Shown piece after piece: positions 17,397-25,947 of a stretch of 46,475 nucleotides of DNA. The notes under the pieces were generated by a model. It was given only the letters and a program-made list of their open reading frames with translations, did no database searches and was not told the origin of the DNA. The position numbers were made by a program, and so were the translations under genes. Source of the DNA: Candidatus Peribacteria bacterium (lineage in GTDB: Bacteria > Patescibacteriota > Gracilibacteria > Peribacterales > Peribacteraceae). The stretch is taken from the NCBI GenBank assembly GCA_023245775.1, contig JAHFJR010000009.1, forward strand, positions 1-46,475. Direction: 5' to 3'. Every line of letters starts with the position of its first letter. The first letter of the stretch is position 1.

Positions 17397-17465
17397 TCTT
17401 GGATAGTTTTTGGTACATCTTTCGCTTCCTGCCTTTCCTGCCCTTTCTCACTTTTTTCCCCTCGT

Positions 17466-18509
17466 ATGCGTACCCTCACCATCACCCCGCCGGCGCGACC
17501 AGTGGTAGCGACGAAGATCCTGATCGGTGCAGGGATTCTCTCCGATACTTCTTCCTGTCTCCAGAAGGGTGCGTATGACGGAGCGGTGATCCTCTATGAC
17601 CGGAATCTGGAAGGTCTCGCGAAGAGTATTGGAAGGACGCTGAATCCTCGTGCCTTTCTTCCGGTCGTGAGCGGGGATGCTTCCAAATCCGTCGCCGAAG
17701 TCGAGCGCATCGCAGATCTGATGCTTCAGAACGGTTGCACGCGCCGCACACTCTGTGTGTGTATCGGAGGCGGGATGATCACGGATCTCGGAGGATTCAT
17801 CGCGAGTGTGTTCATGCGCGGGATGCCGTGTGTCTACATTCCGACCACGATGCTTGCCATGGTGGATGCGGCGATCGGCGGCAAGACCGCGTTGAATGTG
17901 ATGCATCACAAGAACATGCTCGGAACACTGACGCATCCGGAGTCCGTTCTCATCGACATCGATCTGCTCGAGAAACTCCCTCCGAAACAGCTCAGCGAAG
18001 GCCTCACTGAAGCCGTGAAGATTGCTGCGATCTGCGATGAGAATCTCTTCTCGTGGTTCGAGCAGCATCTGAAAGAAGTATTGAACCGCGATCCCCGCAT
18101 GCTCGAAGAGTGCGTCAGTCTTTGTGTGAGTGCAAAAGTCTCTGTCGTGGAGTCCGATGAGAGCGACCAGAAGGAACGACTGTTTCTGAACTTCGGTCAT
18201 ACGGTTGGTCATGCGGTTGAGGCGGCATCGCTGTATCAGCTCTCGCATGGATGTGCTGTTTCCATTGGTATGGCGGCTGAGATGCAGCTGTCCGGTTTTC
18301 CCGATGCACCGCGTGTTTTGTCTCTACTATCAGGGCTGAACATGCCGATTGCCTTTCCGGAAAACTCTGACAAGGATGTCCTCTGGGGCATCATGAAAAC
18401 CGACAAGAAGAACAGTGGAGGAGAGGTCAGGATCGCCGTGCCAGGTAGGATCGGGAGCGGGAAGGTGATGTCCATAACTCTGCAGGAATTTCAATCCCTC
18501 TTCCGATGA
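17466..18509 (+). CDS. aroB: 3-dehydroquinate synthase
   Basis: 347 residues. The NAD- and metal-dependent enzyme that converts DAHP to 3-dehydroquinate. Visible family motifs are CIGGGMITDLGGF (NAD binding, about residues 98-110), YIPTTMLAMVDAAIGGK (about 122-138), NMLGT, and the metal-binding LNFGHTVGHAVE (His at about 243 and 247). The reading frame ends in TGA overlapping the aroA start (ATGA), so translation of the two is likely coupled. Length and motifs are normal. Confidence 0.97.
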   Translation: MRTLTITPPARPVVATKILIGAGILSDTSSCLQKGAYDGAVILYDRNLEGLAKSIGRTLNPRAFLPVVSGDASKSVAEVERIADLMLQNGCTRRTLCVCIGGGMITDLGGFIASVFMRGMPCVYIPTTMLAMVDAAIGGKTALNVMHHKNMLGTLTHPESVLIDIDLLEKLPPKQLSEGLTEAVKIAAICDENLFSWFEQHLKEVLNRDPRMLEECVSLCVSAKVSVVESDESDQKERLFLNFGHTVGHAVEAASLYQLSHGCAVSIGMAAEMQLSGFPDAPRVLSLLSGLNMPIAFPENSDKDVLWGIMKTDKKNSGGEVRIAVPGRIGSGKVMSITLQEFQSLFR

Positions 18510-20356
18510 GTACGAGAGAGCGAATTCCGGCGCTCCGATTTCCCGTTCAAGCCGATCTCACACTCCCCGGATCCAAGTCCCATGCAAATCGTGCGATTCT
18601 CTGCGCTTGTCTCGCAGAGGGTACGACACTGATTCGTCATGCAACTCCGTGCGATGACGTCGTCGTGATGGTTGAGAATCTTCAGAAGATGGGATTTGAT
18701 CTTCACTGGATGCATCGTGCACGTGGGGAACTGAAGATTGTTGGAGGAATGCCTCATAGCTCCCTCACCCCTAGCCCCTCTCCCGAGGGGAGAGGGGAAG
18801 TTCTCGATTGCCACAATGCTGGAACGGCACTGCGCTTTCTCCTCTCTCTTGCTGCATTGCAGCCTGGTGAATGGGTGCTCACTGGTGATGAGCATATGCG
18901 AAAGCGTCCGATTGCTGATCTCACACATGCTCTTCGCTCACTCGGCGCAGAGATCAGTGATACGAATGGTTGTCCGCCGATTACGATTGTTGGTGGCACA
19001 GTGACAGGGTCAAAGGTTCGTCTCAAAGCGAGCGTTTCGAGCCAGTACCTGAGCTCTCTCCTCATGATCGCACCTTGCTTTCCGCAGGGACTCACGATCG
19101 AAGTAGATGGGCCTCTTACTTCATCTGGGTACGTCGATCTCACCGAGAAGGTCATGAAGGATTTTGGGGTGCAGATAGAAAGAACATCGAATAGTTTTAT
19201 CGTAAGACACCAGAAGTATCATTCACCTACTCCCAAAGGAGCGGGCACTTGCCCTGAGGATGATCGAAGGGTTTGGCCCGCGGCGTTCTATGAGATCGAA
19301 GGAGATTGGAGTGCCGCGGGTGCTTGGCTTGTCTTGAATGAGATCACAGGCAGTAAGATTAGCTTCACCAACCTTGATCCTCAGTCCCTTCAATCCGACC
19401 GAGCCCTGCCGCAAGCCATAAAACTCCTTCATGGAAAAGGAGACCGTATCATCGATTGCAGTGCCATTCCCGATCAAGTGATGAACCTTGCCCTTCTTGC
19501 GGCATTTCGAAATGGCAAGACGACAATCACAGGTGCCGCCAATCTTCGGCATAAGGAATGTGATCGCTTGGCAGTGATCACGAGTGAATTGAGGAAAACA
19601 GGGATTCGTATTTCCGAACTCTCCGATGGGCTCATCATCATACCCCCACCACAACCCTTCCTCCGCTGCGGTGGAGGGACACCTCAGACAGTGATTGTGC
19701 TGGATCCTCATCATGACCATCGTATGGCCATGTGCTTTGCGATTCTGGGACTCAAGAGGGGAGGGATCGAGGTGAGAAATCCGGAGTGCTGCGCGAAGAG
19801 TTATCCGCAATTTTTTACTCACCTCAAGAGCATTCTTCATCTCTCTCGGCCGATCGCCATCGTCGGAATGCGCGCTGCAGGAAAGTCAGGACTGGCGCGT
19901 CAGTTGGCTTCCCGCTTGAAACTGTCCTACGTCGATATAGACGCAGTGTTCATGAAAGAGCATGGTCCGATCAAGGATTTCGTTATCCAGAAGGGCTGGC
20001 CAGCTTTTCGTAGTGCAGAAGAAAAACTGGTTGAGGCCTTTCTCAGCCCCAGCACAATCGTTTCACTTGGAGGCGGTGCAACGGAGTCGAAGAAGACCAG
20101 AGAGCTCCTGAAGAAGAAAGCGATCGTGATCTGGATCCAGGCAACAAAAGTCGATCTCATCAATCGTCTGAGGTCGGGCAAGCGCCCTTCTCTCACGGAT
20201 CTGCCGCTGGATCAGGAAGTGCACAAGCTTCTCGTGGAGCGGGCCCCAAACTACAAGGAGGTCGCGCACATCATGATTCCTCCAGGCATGCCCTATGCCG
20301 CCCAAGCTCCTTTTGCCGTCAAAGCCCTTCGTGCATTTGTTTCTAGCTCGTTCTAA
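18506..20356 (+). CDS. aroA-aroK: Bifunctional EPSP synthase / shikimate kinase fusion
   Basis: 616 residues. Residues 1 to about 440 are 3-phosphoshikimate 1-carboxyvinyltransferase (PGSKSHANRA at about 21, HNAGTALRFL, HDHRMAM). Residues about 447-616 are shikimate kinase (Walker A GMRAAGKSGLA, YVDID, SLGGGA, RPSL). The fusion covers two steps, ATP-dependent phosphorylation of shikimate and addition of enolpyruvate from PEP. The order is AroA then AroK, the reverse of the reaction order. The AroA half is longer than usual because of three in-frame insertions that match palindromic repeats found elsewhere in the window (residues about 83-98, 240-260 and 382-395), each between recognisable core motifs. 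The start overlaps aroB by 4 bp. Catalytic residues look intact. Confidence 0.95.
   Translation: MSTRERIPALRFPVQADLTLPGSKSHANRAILCACLAEGTTLIRHATPCDDVVVMVENLQKMGFDLHWMHRARGELKIVGGMPHSSLTPSPSPEGRGEVLDCHNAGTALRFLLSLAALQPGEWVLTGDEHMRKRPIADLTHALRSLGAEISDTNGCPPITIVGGTVTGSKVRLKASVSSQYLSSLLMIAPCFPQGLTIEVDGPLTSSGYVDLTEKVMKDFGVQIERTSNSFIVRHQKYHSPTPKGAGTCPEDDRRVWPAAFYEIEGDWSAAGAWLVLNEITGSKISFTNLDPQSLQSDRALPQAIKLLHGKGDRIIDCSAIPDQVMNLALLAAFRNGKTTITGAANLRHKECDRLAVITSELRKTGIRISELSDGLIIIPPPQPFLRCGGGTPQTVIVLDPHHDHRMAMCFAILGLKRGGIEVRNPECCAKSYPQFFTHLKSILHLSRPIAIVGMRAAGKSGLARQLASRLKLSYVDIDAVFMKEHGPIKDFVIQKGWPAFRSAEEKLVEAFLSPSTIVSLGGGATESKKTRELLKKKAIVIWIQATKVDLINRLRSGKRPSLTDLPLDQEVHKLLVERAPNYKEVAHIMIPPGMPYAAQAPFAVKALRAFVSSSF
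18761..18800. repeat. Palindromic repeat inserted in aroA (1)
   Basis: TCACCCCTAGCCCCTCTCCC followed by the complementary GAGGGGAGAGGGG. The same unit type occurs between genes at 45138-45179. In frame it adds a peptide LTPSPSPEGRGE to AroA, between the LKIVGG strand and the HNAGT motif. Confidence 0.8.
19246..19275. repeat. CCCTTCG...CTCAGGG repeat inserted in aroA (2)
   Basis: On the minus strand this reads CCCTTCGATCATCCTCAGGG and continues CAAGTG. It belongs to the family at 30291-30320, 30837-30861, 33631-33652 and 39594-39634. It encodes CPEDDRRVWP just before the IEGDWSAAGAW motif. Confidence 0.7.
19660..19677. repeat. Palindromic repeat inserted in aroA (3)
   Basis: CCTCCGCTGCGGTGGAGG is a near-perfect palindrome, related to the one at 4890-4913. 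It encodes part of FLRCGGGTP in the loop before the HDHRMAM motif of AroA. Confidence 0.65.
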
Positions 20357-20361
20357 GCTTC

Positions 20362-21831
20362 ATGTTCGTTGTCACCTTACCCCTCTCGGCCAGTAAGAAT
20401 CCTGCACTGTTTGCGCGGAGGGCAAAGAAAGCGGGTGCTCAGCTCCTTGAAATCCGAGGAGATCTGACTCCTCGTGTCAGCTTGTTTCGATCAACACTAC
20501 CCATTCTCCTTGCTCTTCGGGGGGCCGAAAAAGCCCTTGCAGAAAAGCTGAAGCCGGAATTTTTGGATGTGGAATTGGAGGAAGCCTCCCAATTCCGAAA
20601 CTGGGGCGCTGCGCCCCAGCTACGATCGGGGGGTTCTTCATGTAAGCATACATTGATCATCAGTCATCACGACTACAAGAAAACTCCAAGCCTCACTGAA
20701 CTGGAGAAAATTGTACAAAAAATGTATTCATATAAGCCATGGATGATCAAAATTGTGACATTTGTAAGAGATGAGAAGGATCTTTTGGTTCTTCAAAAAC
20801 TTCAGGAATTTATGAACAAAAAAAGTATACGATCTACGGTTCTAGGCATGGGACCAAAGGCCCATCTCACACGTCTTCTTTCACCTACTCGTAATGCATT
20901 CACCTACACATATCTTGATGGAGCCCTTCCTGCTGCGGTTGGACAGCTGCCACTGTCCCTCTATCAATTGTTGCCGAAGGTCAGCAAACCTGCGCTTTTT
21001 GGCATCATCGGGGGTTCGCAGATCAGCCGTAGCCTTAGCCCTATCATCCACAATGCGCTCTTTGCCAGACACAAGATCGATGCTGTGTATTCATGTTTCC
21101 CGACGGATGATTTTAGGAAGACCTTGAAGAGTTTATTTCCTCTCAGCTTCAGAGGATGTTCGGTGACGGCGCCGTTCAAACTGGATGCGCTGAAATTTGG
21201 CACGAATGTTGATTCTCTTTCTAAGAAGATCGGTGCTGCAAATACGTTGGTGTTCTCGCTTGCGGCGCGGAGAGAAGTCAAAGCCTTCAATACCGACTAT
21301 TTTGGCATCCTGAAAGGCTATCCATTTCTTTCACGATGTCATTCGATTGCGATTCTTGGGGCGGGCGGAGCAGTTCCTGCGATCATCGAAGCTCTCCTCT
21401 CCCTCAATTCCAAGGCGTCAGTCACGCTCTTCGTACGAGATCCGAAGAAGGCGCAGACCGCGCTCAGACATTGCAGAGTCGCTATCAGGTCTTTGTCCGA
21501 TCTGAGATTCACTGAGCCGCATGCCATCCTCTGTGCCATTTCACAAGATGTTGATACAGCCCTTCCAAAAGCCAAGAAAGGCGCAGTGGCGATCGATCTA
21601 CGGTATGGCACCGAGACGAAGTTCATGAAGAGCGCAAGAAAGAAGGGATACAAGGTGTACGATGGCATCCCCATGCTGATCCATCAGGCCCTCAGGCAAT
21701 TTGAATACTTTACTAGCAAGAAAACATGTTCTGATGATGTGTTGTATCTACAAAAAATTCTGAAGAAAAACTTTCCACTTTCCACTTTCCACCTTCCACT
21801 TTCAACTCTCCACTTTCCACATGGCCAGTAA
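20362..21831 (+). CDS. aroDE: Bifunctional 3-dehydroquinate dehydratase (type I) / shikimate dehydrogenase
   Basis: 489 residues. The N-terminal half (to about 205) is type I dehydroquinase: His103 in SHHDYKKTP and Lys130 in MIKIVTF are 27 residues apart, exactly as the catalytic His143 and Lys170 of the E. coli enzyme. The C-terminal half (about 210-470) is AroE, with SRSLSPIIHNALF, VTAPFK (catalytic Lys), AANTL, FNTDYFG and the NADP-binding ILGAGGAVPA. Together they convert dehydroquinate to shikimate. A repeat insertion with core GGGGCGCTGCGCCCC extends a loop of AroD (about residues 74-95). The last 20 or so residues (PLSTFHLPLSTLHF) are encoded by a CTTTCCA tandem repeat and are probably not part of the fold. 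It starts 5 bp after aroAK and overlaps aroC by 11 bp. Confidence 0.95.
   Translation: MFVVTLPLSASKNPALFARRAKKAGAQLLEIRGDLTPRVSLFRSTLPILLALRGAEKALAEKLKPEFLDVELEEASQFRNWGAAPQLRSGGSSCKHTLIISHHDYKKTPSLTELEKIVQKMYSYKPWMIKIVTFVRDEKDLLVLQKLQEFMNKKSIRSTVLGMGPKAHLTRLLSPTRNAFTYTYLDGALPAAVGQLPLSLYQLLPKVSKPALFGIIGGSQISRSLSPIIHNALFARHKIDAVYSCFPTDDFRKTLKSLFPLSFRGCSVTAPFKLDALKFGTNVDSLSKKIGAANTLVFSLAARREVKAFNTDYFGILKGYPFLSRCHSIAILGAGGAVPAIIEALLSLNSKASVTLFVRDPKKAQTALRHCRVAIRSLSDLRFTEPHAILCAISQDVDTALPKAKKGAVAIDLRYGTETKFMKSARKKGYKVYDGIPMLIHQALRQFEYFTSKKTCSDDVLYLQKILKKNFPLSTFHLPLSTLHFPHGQ
20601..20619. repeat. GC palindrome inserted in aroD
   Basis: CTGGGGCGCTGCGCCCCAG, a palindrome of nine paired bases each side of its centre. 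It encodes NWGAAPQL in a loop of the dehydroquinase domain, between the ELEEA helix and the catalytic-His strand. Confidence 0.65.
21773..21820. repeat. CTTTCCACTTTC tandem repeat at the end of aroDE
   Basis: The same words as at 16302-16372, here inside the coding frame. They encode the last residues of AroDE and run up to the aroC start codon at 21821, so the repeat also forms the upstream sequence of aroC. Confidence 0.75.
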
Positions 21832-22843
21832 CTCCTTCGGACAACTTCTCCGTATCACGACCTTCGGCGAGTCGCATGGCACCGCACTCGGTGTTGTCAT
21901 CGACGGATGCCCGGCAGGCATCGCTCTCGCTGAAGCGGATTTTCTCCCCGAGCTTGCGCGACGACGTCCCGGTCAGAGCGCCATCGTAACAGCGCGTAAG
22001 GAAGACGATGCTCCGACCATCTTGTCTGGTGTCTTCGAGGGCAAGACGACGGGCATGCCGATCGCCGTGATCGTTCTGAATCAGAATCAGAGACCCGAGG
22101 ACTACGAGAAATTGAGAAAGGCCTTTCGCATCGGTCATGCCGATGCTGCATTCGCGGGCAAGTACGGACACCGTGATCATCGAGGTGGCGGGAGGCAGTC
22201 CGGACGCGAGACGGTTGCACGTGTGATCGCGGGAGTGGTTGCACGGAAAATTTTGCCGGGGAATGTGAAGATCATCGGTTCTACTGTGCAGATTGGTCCC
22301 CATCTGGCGTCAGCATACAAACCTGCGACGATCGAAAAGAACCCTGTCCGCTGCGCGGATCCGGCGATGGCGAAGAAGATGGAAGCCTATATTCTGGATC
22401 TGAAGGCCAAGGGAGATTCGACAGGAGGGTTGATCTGCATTCGTGTCGAGCATCCGCCGAAGAATCTCGGCGATCCCGTGTTTCTGAAACTGAAGTCACG
22501 ACTTGCTGAAGCAATTCTGACGATCGGTGCTGTAACGGGGTTCAGTTACGGGGCAGGGTTTCAGACTGCTGCCATGCGCGGGAGCGAGTACGTCAGCGAT
22601 CCCGAGAATTTCGGCGGCATGCTGGGCGGGATTTCCACGGGAGAAACACTGATTCTGTGTCTCAGCATCAAACCCGCGAGTTCCATCGGGCAGGTGGCGA
22701 AGGAAGGCCGTCATGATCCGTGCATTGTTCCGCGTGTGATCCCCGTTGCGGAGGCGATGGTGGCGCTCGTGCTTGCGGACTGCTATCTGTCGCAGAAGAT
22801 CTATCAATCATTCTCTTCCCTCTATTCCTATGTCGAAGAGTGA
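21821..22843 (+). CDS. aroC: Chorismate synthase
   Basis: 340 residues. The FMN-dependent enzyme that forms chorismate from EPSP. Signature segments are present: GESHGTALGVVIDGCP at residues about 14-29, RRRPGQSAIVTAR, EGKTTGMPIAV, GKYGHRDHRGGGRQSGRETV, and GFETAAMRGS-like GFQTAAMRGSEY. The NGGMLGG-type motif reads FGGMLGGISTG. The FMN it needs could come from the neighbouring rib genes plus a flavokinase elsewhere. The start ATG overlaps the aroDE stop by 11 bp, and the end overlaps the chorismate mutase start by 14 bp. Slightly short at the C terminus, but motifs are complete. Confidence 0.96.
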   Translation: MASNSFGQLLRITTFGESHGTALGVVIDGCPAGIALAEADFLPELARRRPGQSAIVTARKEDDAPTILSGVFEGKTTGMPIAVIVLNQNQRPEDYEKLRKAFRIGHADAAFAGKYGHRDHRGGGRQSGRETVARVIAGVVARKILPGNVKIIGSTVQIGPHLASAYKPATIEKNPVRCADPAMAKKMEAYILDLKAKGDSTGGLICIRVEHPPKNLGDPVFLKLKSRLAEAILTIGAVTGFSYGAGFQTAAMRGSEYVSDPENFGGMLGGISTGETLILCLSIKPASSIGQVAKEGRHDPCIVPRVIPVAEAMVALVLADCYLSQKIYQSFSSLYSYVEE

Positions 22844-23108
22844 CATTGCTCTCCTTCAAAAGCTCCGTGGCCTGATTGATAAGATTGATGATTTTATTCT
22901 CTATGCACTCTCGGAGAGATTTCAAGCGATCGAACTTCTTCGTGAGCTCAAGCAGGCCAAGGATATGCGCATTGCAGATCCACGTCGGGAGCGCGAGCTG
23001 AAGGCTCGATGGAAGAAGCGTGCGAAGGAACTGAAGGTGCCGGAAGCTCTGGCGCTCCTGATGCTTGATTTCATTCTCGTTGAATCCAAACGTATGCAGG
23101 AATCATGA
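22830..23108 (+). CDS. Chorismate mutase, AroQ type
   Basis: 92 residues from the ATG at 22830; the frame is open further upstream but that part lies inside aroC. All-alpha, monofunctional-size AroQ-fold mutase that converts chorismate to prephenate. LLQKLRGLIDKIDDFILYALSERF matches the N-terminal helix pattern (R-x-x-I-D-x-I-D), split here by its order: R at about 13, the D-x-x-D pair, and a later K-Q-A-K region. The gene lies between aroC and tyrA with overlaps on both sides (14 bp and the 4-bp ATGA), which is strong support for the call. A free mutase explains why neither TyrA nor PheA carries a mutase domain. Confidence 0.85.
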   Translation: MSKSDIALLQKLRGLIDKIDDFILYALSERFQAIELLRELKQAKDMRIADPRRERELKARWKKRAKELKVPEALALLMLDFILVESKRMQES

Positions 23109-23953
23109 AGCTCACACCCGTCCGTACCGTTGGCTTGATCGGAGGGACTGGAAGAACCGGTACTCAATTTGCGAAACTCTTCCGCAAACAGGGCTACCGT
23201 GTCACCGTCACTGGTCAGTCGACGAGCAAGCGAAATGCGGAGGTGATCTGCAGGTCCGACATTGTCCTCTTCGCACTGCCACTTTCTGATGCTGCCGATC
23301 TTATGCGGTCCGAGCTCCGAGTTGCAACGAGGAAAGATCAATTGATTCTCGATGTGAGTTCACTGAAGTGTCGCGAAGTCTCGGCGATGCTGACGGCAGG
23401 TGGCGAAGTCATCGGCATGCACCCGCTCTTTGGACCGTCTACCGATCCCACCGGAGAACGCATTGTTCTCTGCCCCGCACGAGCATCGAAAGAAACGGTT
23501 GTATCACTACAGGCGCTTCTCAGGCGCATGGGCATGAAAACGATTGTGCTGACTGCACAGAAACATGACGAGCTCATGGCAACAGTACAGGTTATTCCGC
23601 ATCTGAAGAGTTTGCTGATTGCAGACGTCCTCAGGATCCGGAAAACAGATCTCTCGGAGATCATGAGAACATGTACACCGACGTACGAGATGGAGTTCAA
23701 TACCGTTGCGCGGTTCCTCGACGATCATCACGATCTCTACATCCCTATTCTCTTCCGAAATCCCGAAACGAAGAAAATTCTGAGCATCATGAAAAAAATT
23801 ATCGATGGATATCTTGTCATTGCTGAGTCCGGTGATCTTGCATCCGCCGAGAGAAACTATCTTGCATGCAAGAAATTCTGCAGACCTCGCCTGAAGCGAG
23901 CACGGAGTCATAGTGAAGCTTGTATCCGGACACTTCTCTCCCTCTCGCGATGA
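23105..23953 (+). CDS. tyrA: Prephenate dehydrogenase
   Basis: 282 residues. It oxidatively decarboxylates prephenate to 4-hydroxyphenylpyruvate (or arogenate to tyrosine). The nucleotide-binding motif is VGLIGGTGRTGTQFA at about residues 9-23, a GxGxxG variant with GGTGRTG. The substrate-side motif GMHPLFGPS (about 106-114) and the H in QKHDELMATVQVIPH are typical of TyrA. No ACT or mutase domain is attached. The start overlaps the mutase stop (ATGA), and the end overlaps pheA the same way. Cofactor preference (NAD or NADP) cannot be assigned by eye. Confidence 0.92.
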   Translation: MKLTPVRTVGLIGGTGRTGTQFAKLFRKQGYRVTVTGQSTSKRNAEVICRSDIVLFALPLSDAADLMRSELRVATRKDQLILDVSSLKCREVSAMLTAGGEVIGMHPLFGPSTDPTGERIVLCPARASKETVVSLQALLRRMGMKTIVLTAQKHDELMATVQVIPHLKSLLIADVLRIRKTDLSEIMRTCTPTYEMEFNTVARFLDDHHDLYIPILFRNPETKKILSIMKKIIDGYLVIAESGDLASAERNYLACKKFCRPRLKRARSHSEACIRTLLSLSR

Positions 23954-24738
23954 CGATTCACTGTCTCGGACCGGCCGGCACGTTCTCCCATGAAGCGGCG
24001 GAGAAAATTTTTCCAAGCGAGGAGATCGTGTTTTCTCCCAACTTTGATGCACTCTTTTCGGCACTCGATGATCATCCGAAGGACATCGGCGTCGTGCCAA
24101 TCGAGAACAGTCTGCACGGGTCCATCGATGAGATTCTGGATCTTCTGTACGAATCGAAGGTGCGGATCGTGAAGACCTATGATCTCGCCATCAAGCACTC
24201 GTTTGGTGCTCTTGATTCGAAGAAGATCATCAAGGTTGCAAGCCATCCGCAGGCACTGAGGCAGTGCCGGAAATGGCTCAAGGAGCACTATCCAAAAGTT
24301 GAACATTTTCCAACCAGCAGCACGGCTGCAGCCTCAGCACTTGCGGCGAATGATCCCAGTGTCGCGGCCATTGCATCGACGAATATCCTTGCAAGTAGCG
24401 GACTCAAAGTACTTGCGGAGGACATCGAAGGAGACGGCAATACGACACGCTTCGCGATTGTCTCCGTGACGGATCCCTACGAGAACGAGCAGCGCACGCA
24501 TCTGACGATTGTGCTCAATCCAACGGGAGATCGGCCGGGTCTTCTGCATGCCCTCCTGACGCCGTTCAAAGTCTACGATGTGAACCTCACACGCATCGAG
24601 AGTCGTCCGAGCGGCGAGAGGTTCGGTCATTACGTGTTCTATCTCGACTTCCTCGGGAGCCCTGAGGAGGGAAGGACGAAGAAAGTCCTCGAAGAATTGG
24701 CACAGCACGCCGATGTTACGATCCTCGGTCAGTGGTAA
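23950..24738 (+). CDS. pheA: Prephenate dehydratase with C-terminal ACT domain
   Basis: 262 residues from the ATG at 23950, which overlaps the tyrA stop. Converts prephenate to phenylpyruvate. The dehydratase domain (about 1-175) has GPAGTFSHEAA, VVPIENSLHGSI, SHPQALRQC and the conserved GNTTRFAIVS (T-R-F). The ACT domain (about 185-262) has the Phe-binding motifs DRPGLLHALL and ESRPSGERFGHYVFYLD, so feedback inhibition by phenylalanine is expected. Normal length for a monofunctional enzyme. Confidence 0.95.
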   Translation: MTIHCLGPAGTFSHEAAEKIFPSEEIVFSPNFDALFSALDDHPKDIGVVPIENSLHGSIDEILDLLYESKVRIVKTYDLAIKHSFGALDSKKIIKVASHPQALRQCRKWLKEHYPKVEHFPTSSTAAASALAANDPSVAAIASTNILASSGLKVLAEDIEGDGNTTRFAIVSVTDPYENEQRTHLTIVLNPTGDRPGLLHALLTPFKVYDVNLTRIESRPSGERFGHYVFYLDFLGSPEEGRTKKVLEELAQHADVTILGQW

Positions 24739-24757
24739 TTTTCTCTAACCTAACCTC

Positions 24758-25924
24758 ATGTCGCCTTCCGTCTTCTCTTCCCTGCCTACTCCTAGGCCCG
24801 ATCCGATCTTCTCGATCTTCGCTGAGGCGGTTGCAGCTGGGCCTGAGGCCATCAATTGCACGGCAGGCGTGCTCACGGATGAGGACGGACAGGTCTCTCT
24901 GCTTCCAAGTGTGCAGAGAGCGATCGCCGATGTCTCGGCGGAGCTACCGAAGCTTCGTTTCGGGTATCCCACCCTGCTCGGTCTTCCGAACTATCGCGCG
25001 TGTGTCCATCGTTTGCTCTTCGGAGAGACGTATCCGTGGTATGTCTCGTCGATTGCGACGACGGGTGGGACGGGCGCGCTTGCCATCAACCTGCGACTGA
25101 TGAAATCACTCCTGAAGTCTGGCCGTCTGCTGCTCCCCGTTCCTGCATGGGCGAATCACAAGCCGCCGGCACTGGCTGCGAATCTTGCTGTCGTTTCTGT
25201 GCCGTATATTTCTGACGGTGCCGTTTCGATGAGCACACTTATCGATCAGATCAAGCGAGAGAAAGGCGATTTCGGTCTCCTGTTACAGGTCGGTTGTCAT
25301 AATCCCACGGGACTCGATCTTACCGATGAGCAATGGGATGGTCTCATCGATGTGCTGAGAGAGAAGGATTGCGTGGTGCTCCTTGATAGTGCGTATCAGG
25401 GTCTGAAAGATGAACCGGAGAAAGACCGCGAGCCGATTGATCGTTTTTTAGAGGCAGGAATTCCAACACTCATCACGTGGTCAGCTGCGAAGAATCATTC
25501 CATCTATGCGCTCCGTACCGGACTCGCTTGCGCTGTCGTGCCGGATGCCTCTCTCGTTTCTTCCATCGACGGCCACTACTCGCGTATCACGCGCCAAATG
25601 CATTCTTCATCGGCGACGATCGGGCAGATGGTGGTCAGTAGAACGCAGGAAGCATATCGTGATGAGTGGCTTGCGGATCTTCGAAAGGCTCGTACCAATG
25701 TGAGTCACAAACGCTCTCTGATGACGCAATCGTTGCCCGCATCGTTCCATGCCGCTCTGAAGGGGTTTGGCATGTTCGCGATGCTGCCGCTCACGGTCGA
25801 GCAGATCCGCGCACTCAAGAAAGAGCACAACGTCTTCATGACCGAAGACGGGCGCATCAACATCGCAGGGATTCCGAATGCGCGGATGGTGGAATTCTGC
25901 GAGAAGGTGGAGCGGGTCATATAG
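24758..25924 (+). CDS. Aromatic/aspartate aminotransferase, PLP class I
   Basis: 388 residues. Fold-type I PLP enzyme with TTGGTGALAIN (cofactor phosphate), PAWANHKP, QVGCHNPTGLDLT (the HNPTG motif), LLDSAYQG (Asp-x-x-Tyr) and SAAKNHSIYALRTG containing the Schiff-base Lys. These fit the AspC/TyrB subgroup, and the place at the end of the aro operon, 20 bp after pheA, suggests it makes Phe and Tyr from their keto acids with glutamate as donor. It may also transaminate aspartate. Usual length, intact motifs. Confidence 0.9.
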   Translation: MSPSVFSSLPTPRPDPIFSIFAEAVAAGPEAINCTAGVLTDEDGQVSLLPSVQRAIADVSAELPKLRFGYPTLLGLPNYRACVHRLLFGETYPWYVSSIATTGGTGALAINLRLMKSLLKSGRLLLPVPAWANHKPPALAANLAVVSVPYISDGAVSMSTLIDQIKREKGDFGLLLQVGCHNPTGLDLTDEQWDGLIDVLREKDCVVLLDSAYQGLKDEPEKDREPIDRFLEAGIPTLITWSAAKNHSIYALRTGLACAVVPDASLVSSIDGHYSRITRQMHSSSATIGQMVVSRTQEAYRDEWLADLRKARTNVSHKRSLMTQSLPASFHAALKGFGMFAMLPLTVEQIRALKKEHNVFMTEDGRINIAGIPNARMVEFCEKVERVI

Positions 25925-25931
25925 AAATGGA

Positions 25932-25937
25932 GTAGAC
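25932..25937 (+). promoter_or_regulatory. Possible -10 box of ribE
   Basis: TAGACT ends 10 bases before the TTG start of ribE, fitting the short-leader pattern. Read-through from the aro genes, only 23 bp upstream, is equally possible. Confidence 0.3.
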
Positions 25938-25947
25938 TAAGGCTCCC

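Noticed and set aside
17448..18248. 266-residue open frame on the minus strand
   Set aside because: Antisense to aroB. The peptide is rich in His and Arg without any domain-like pattern.
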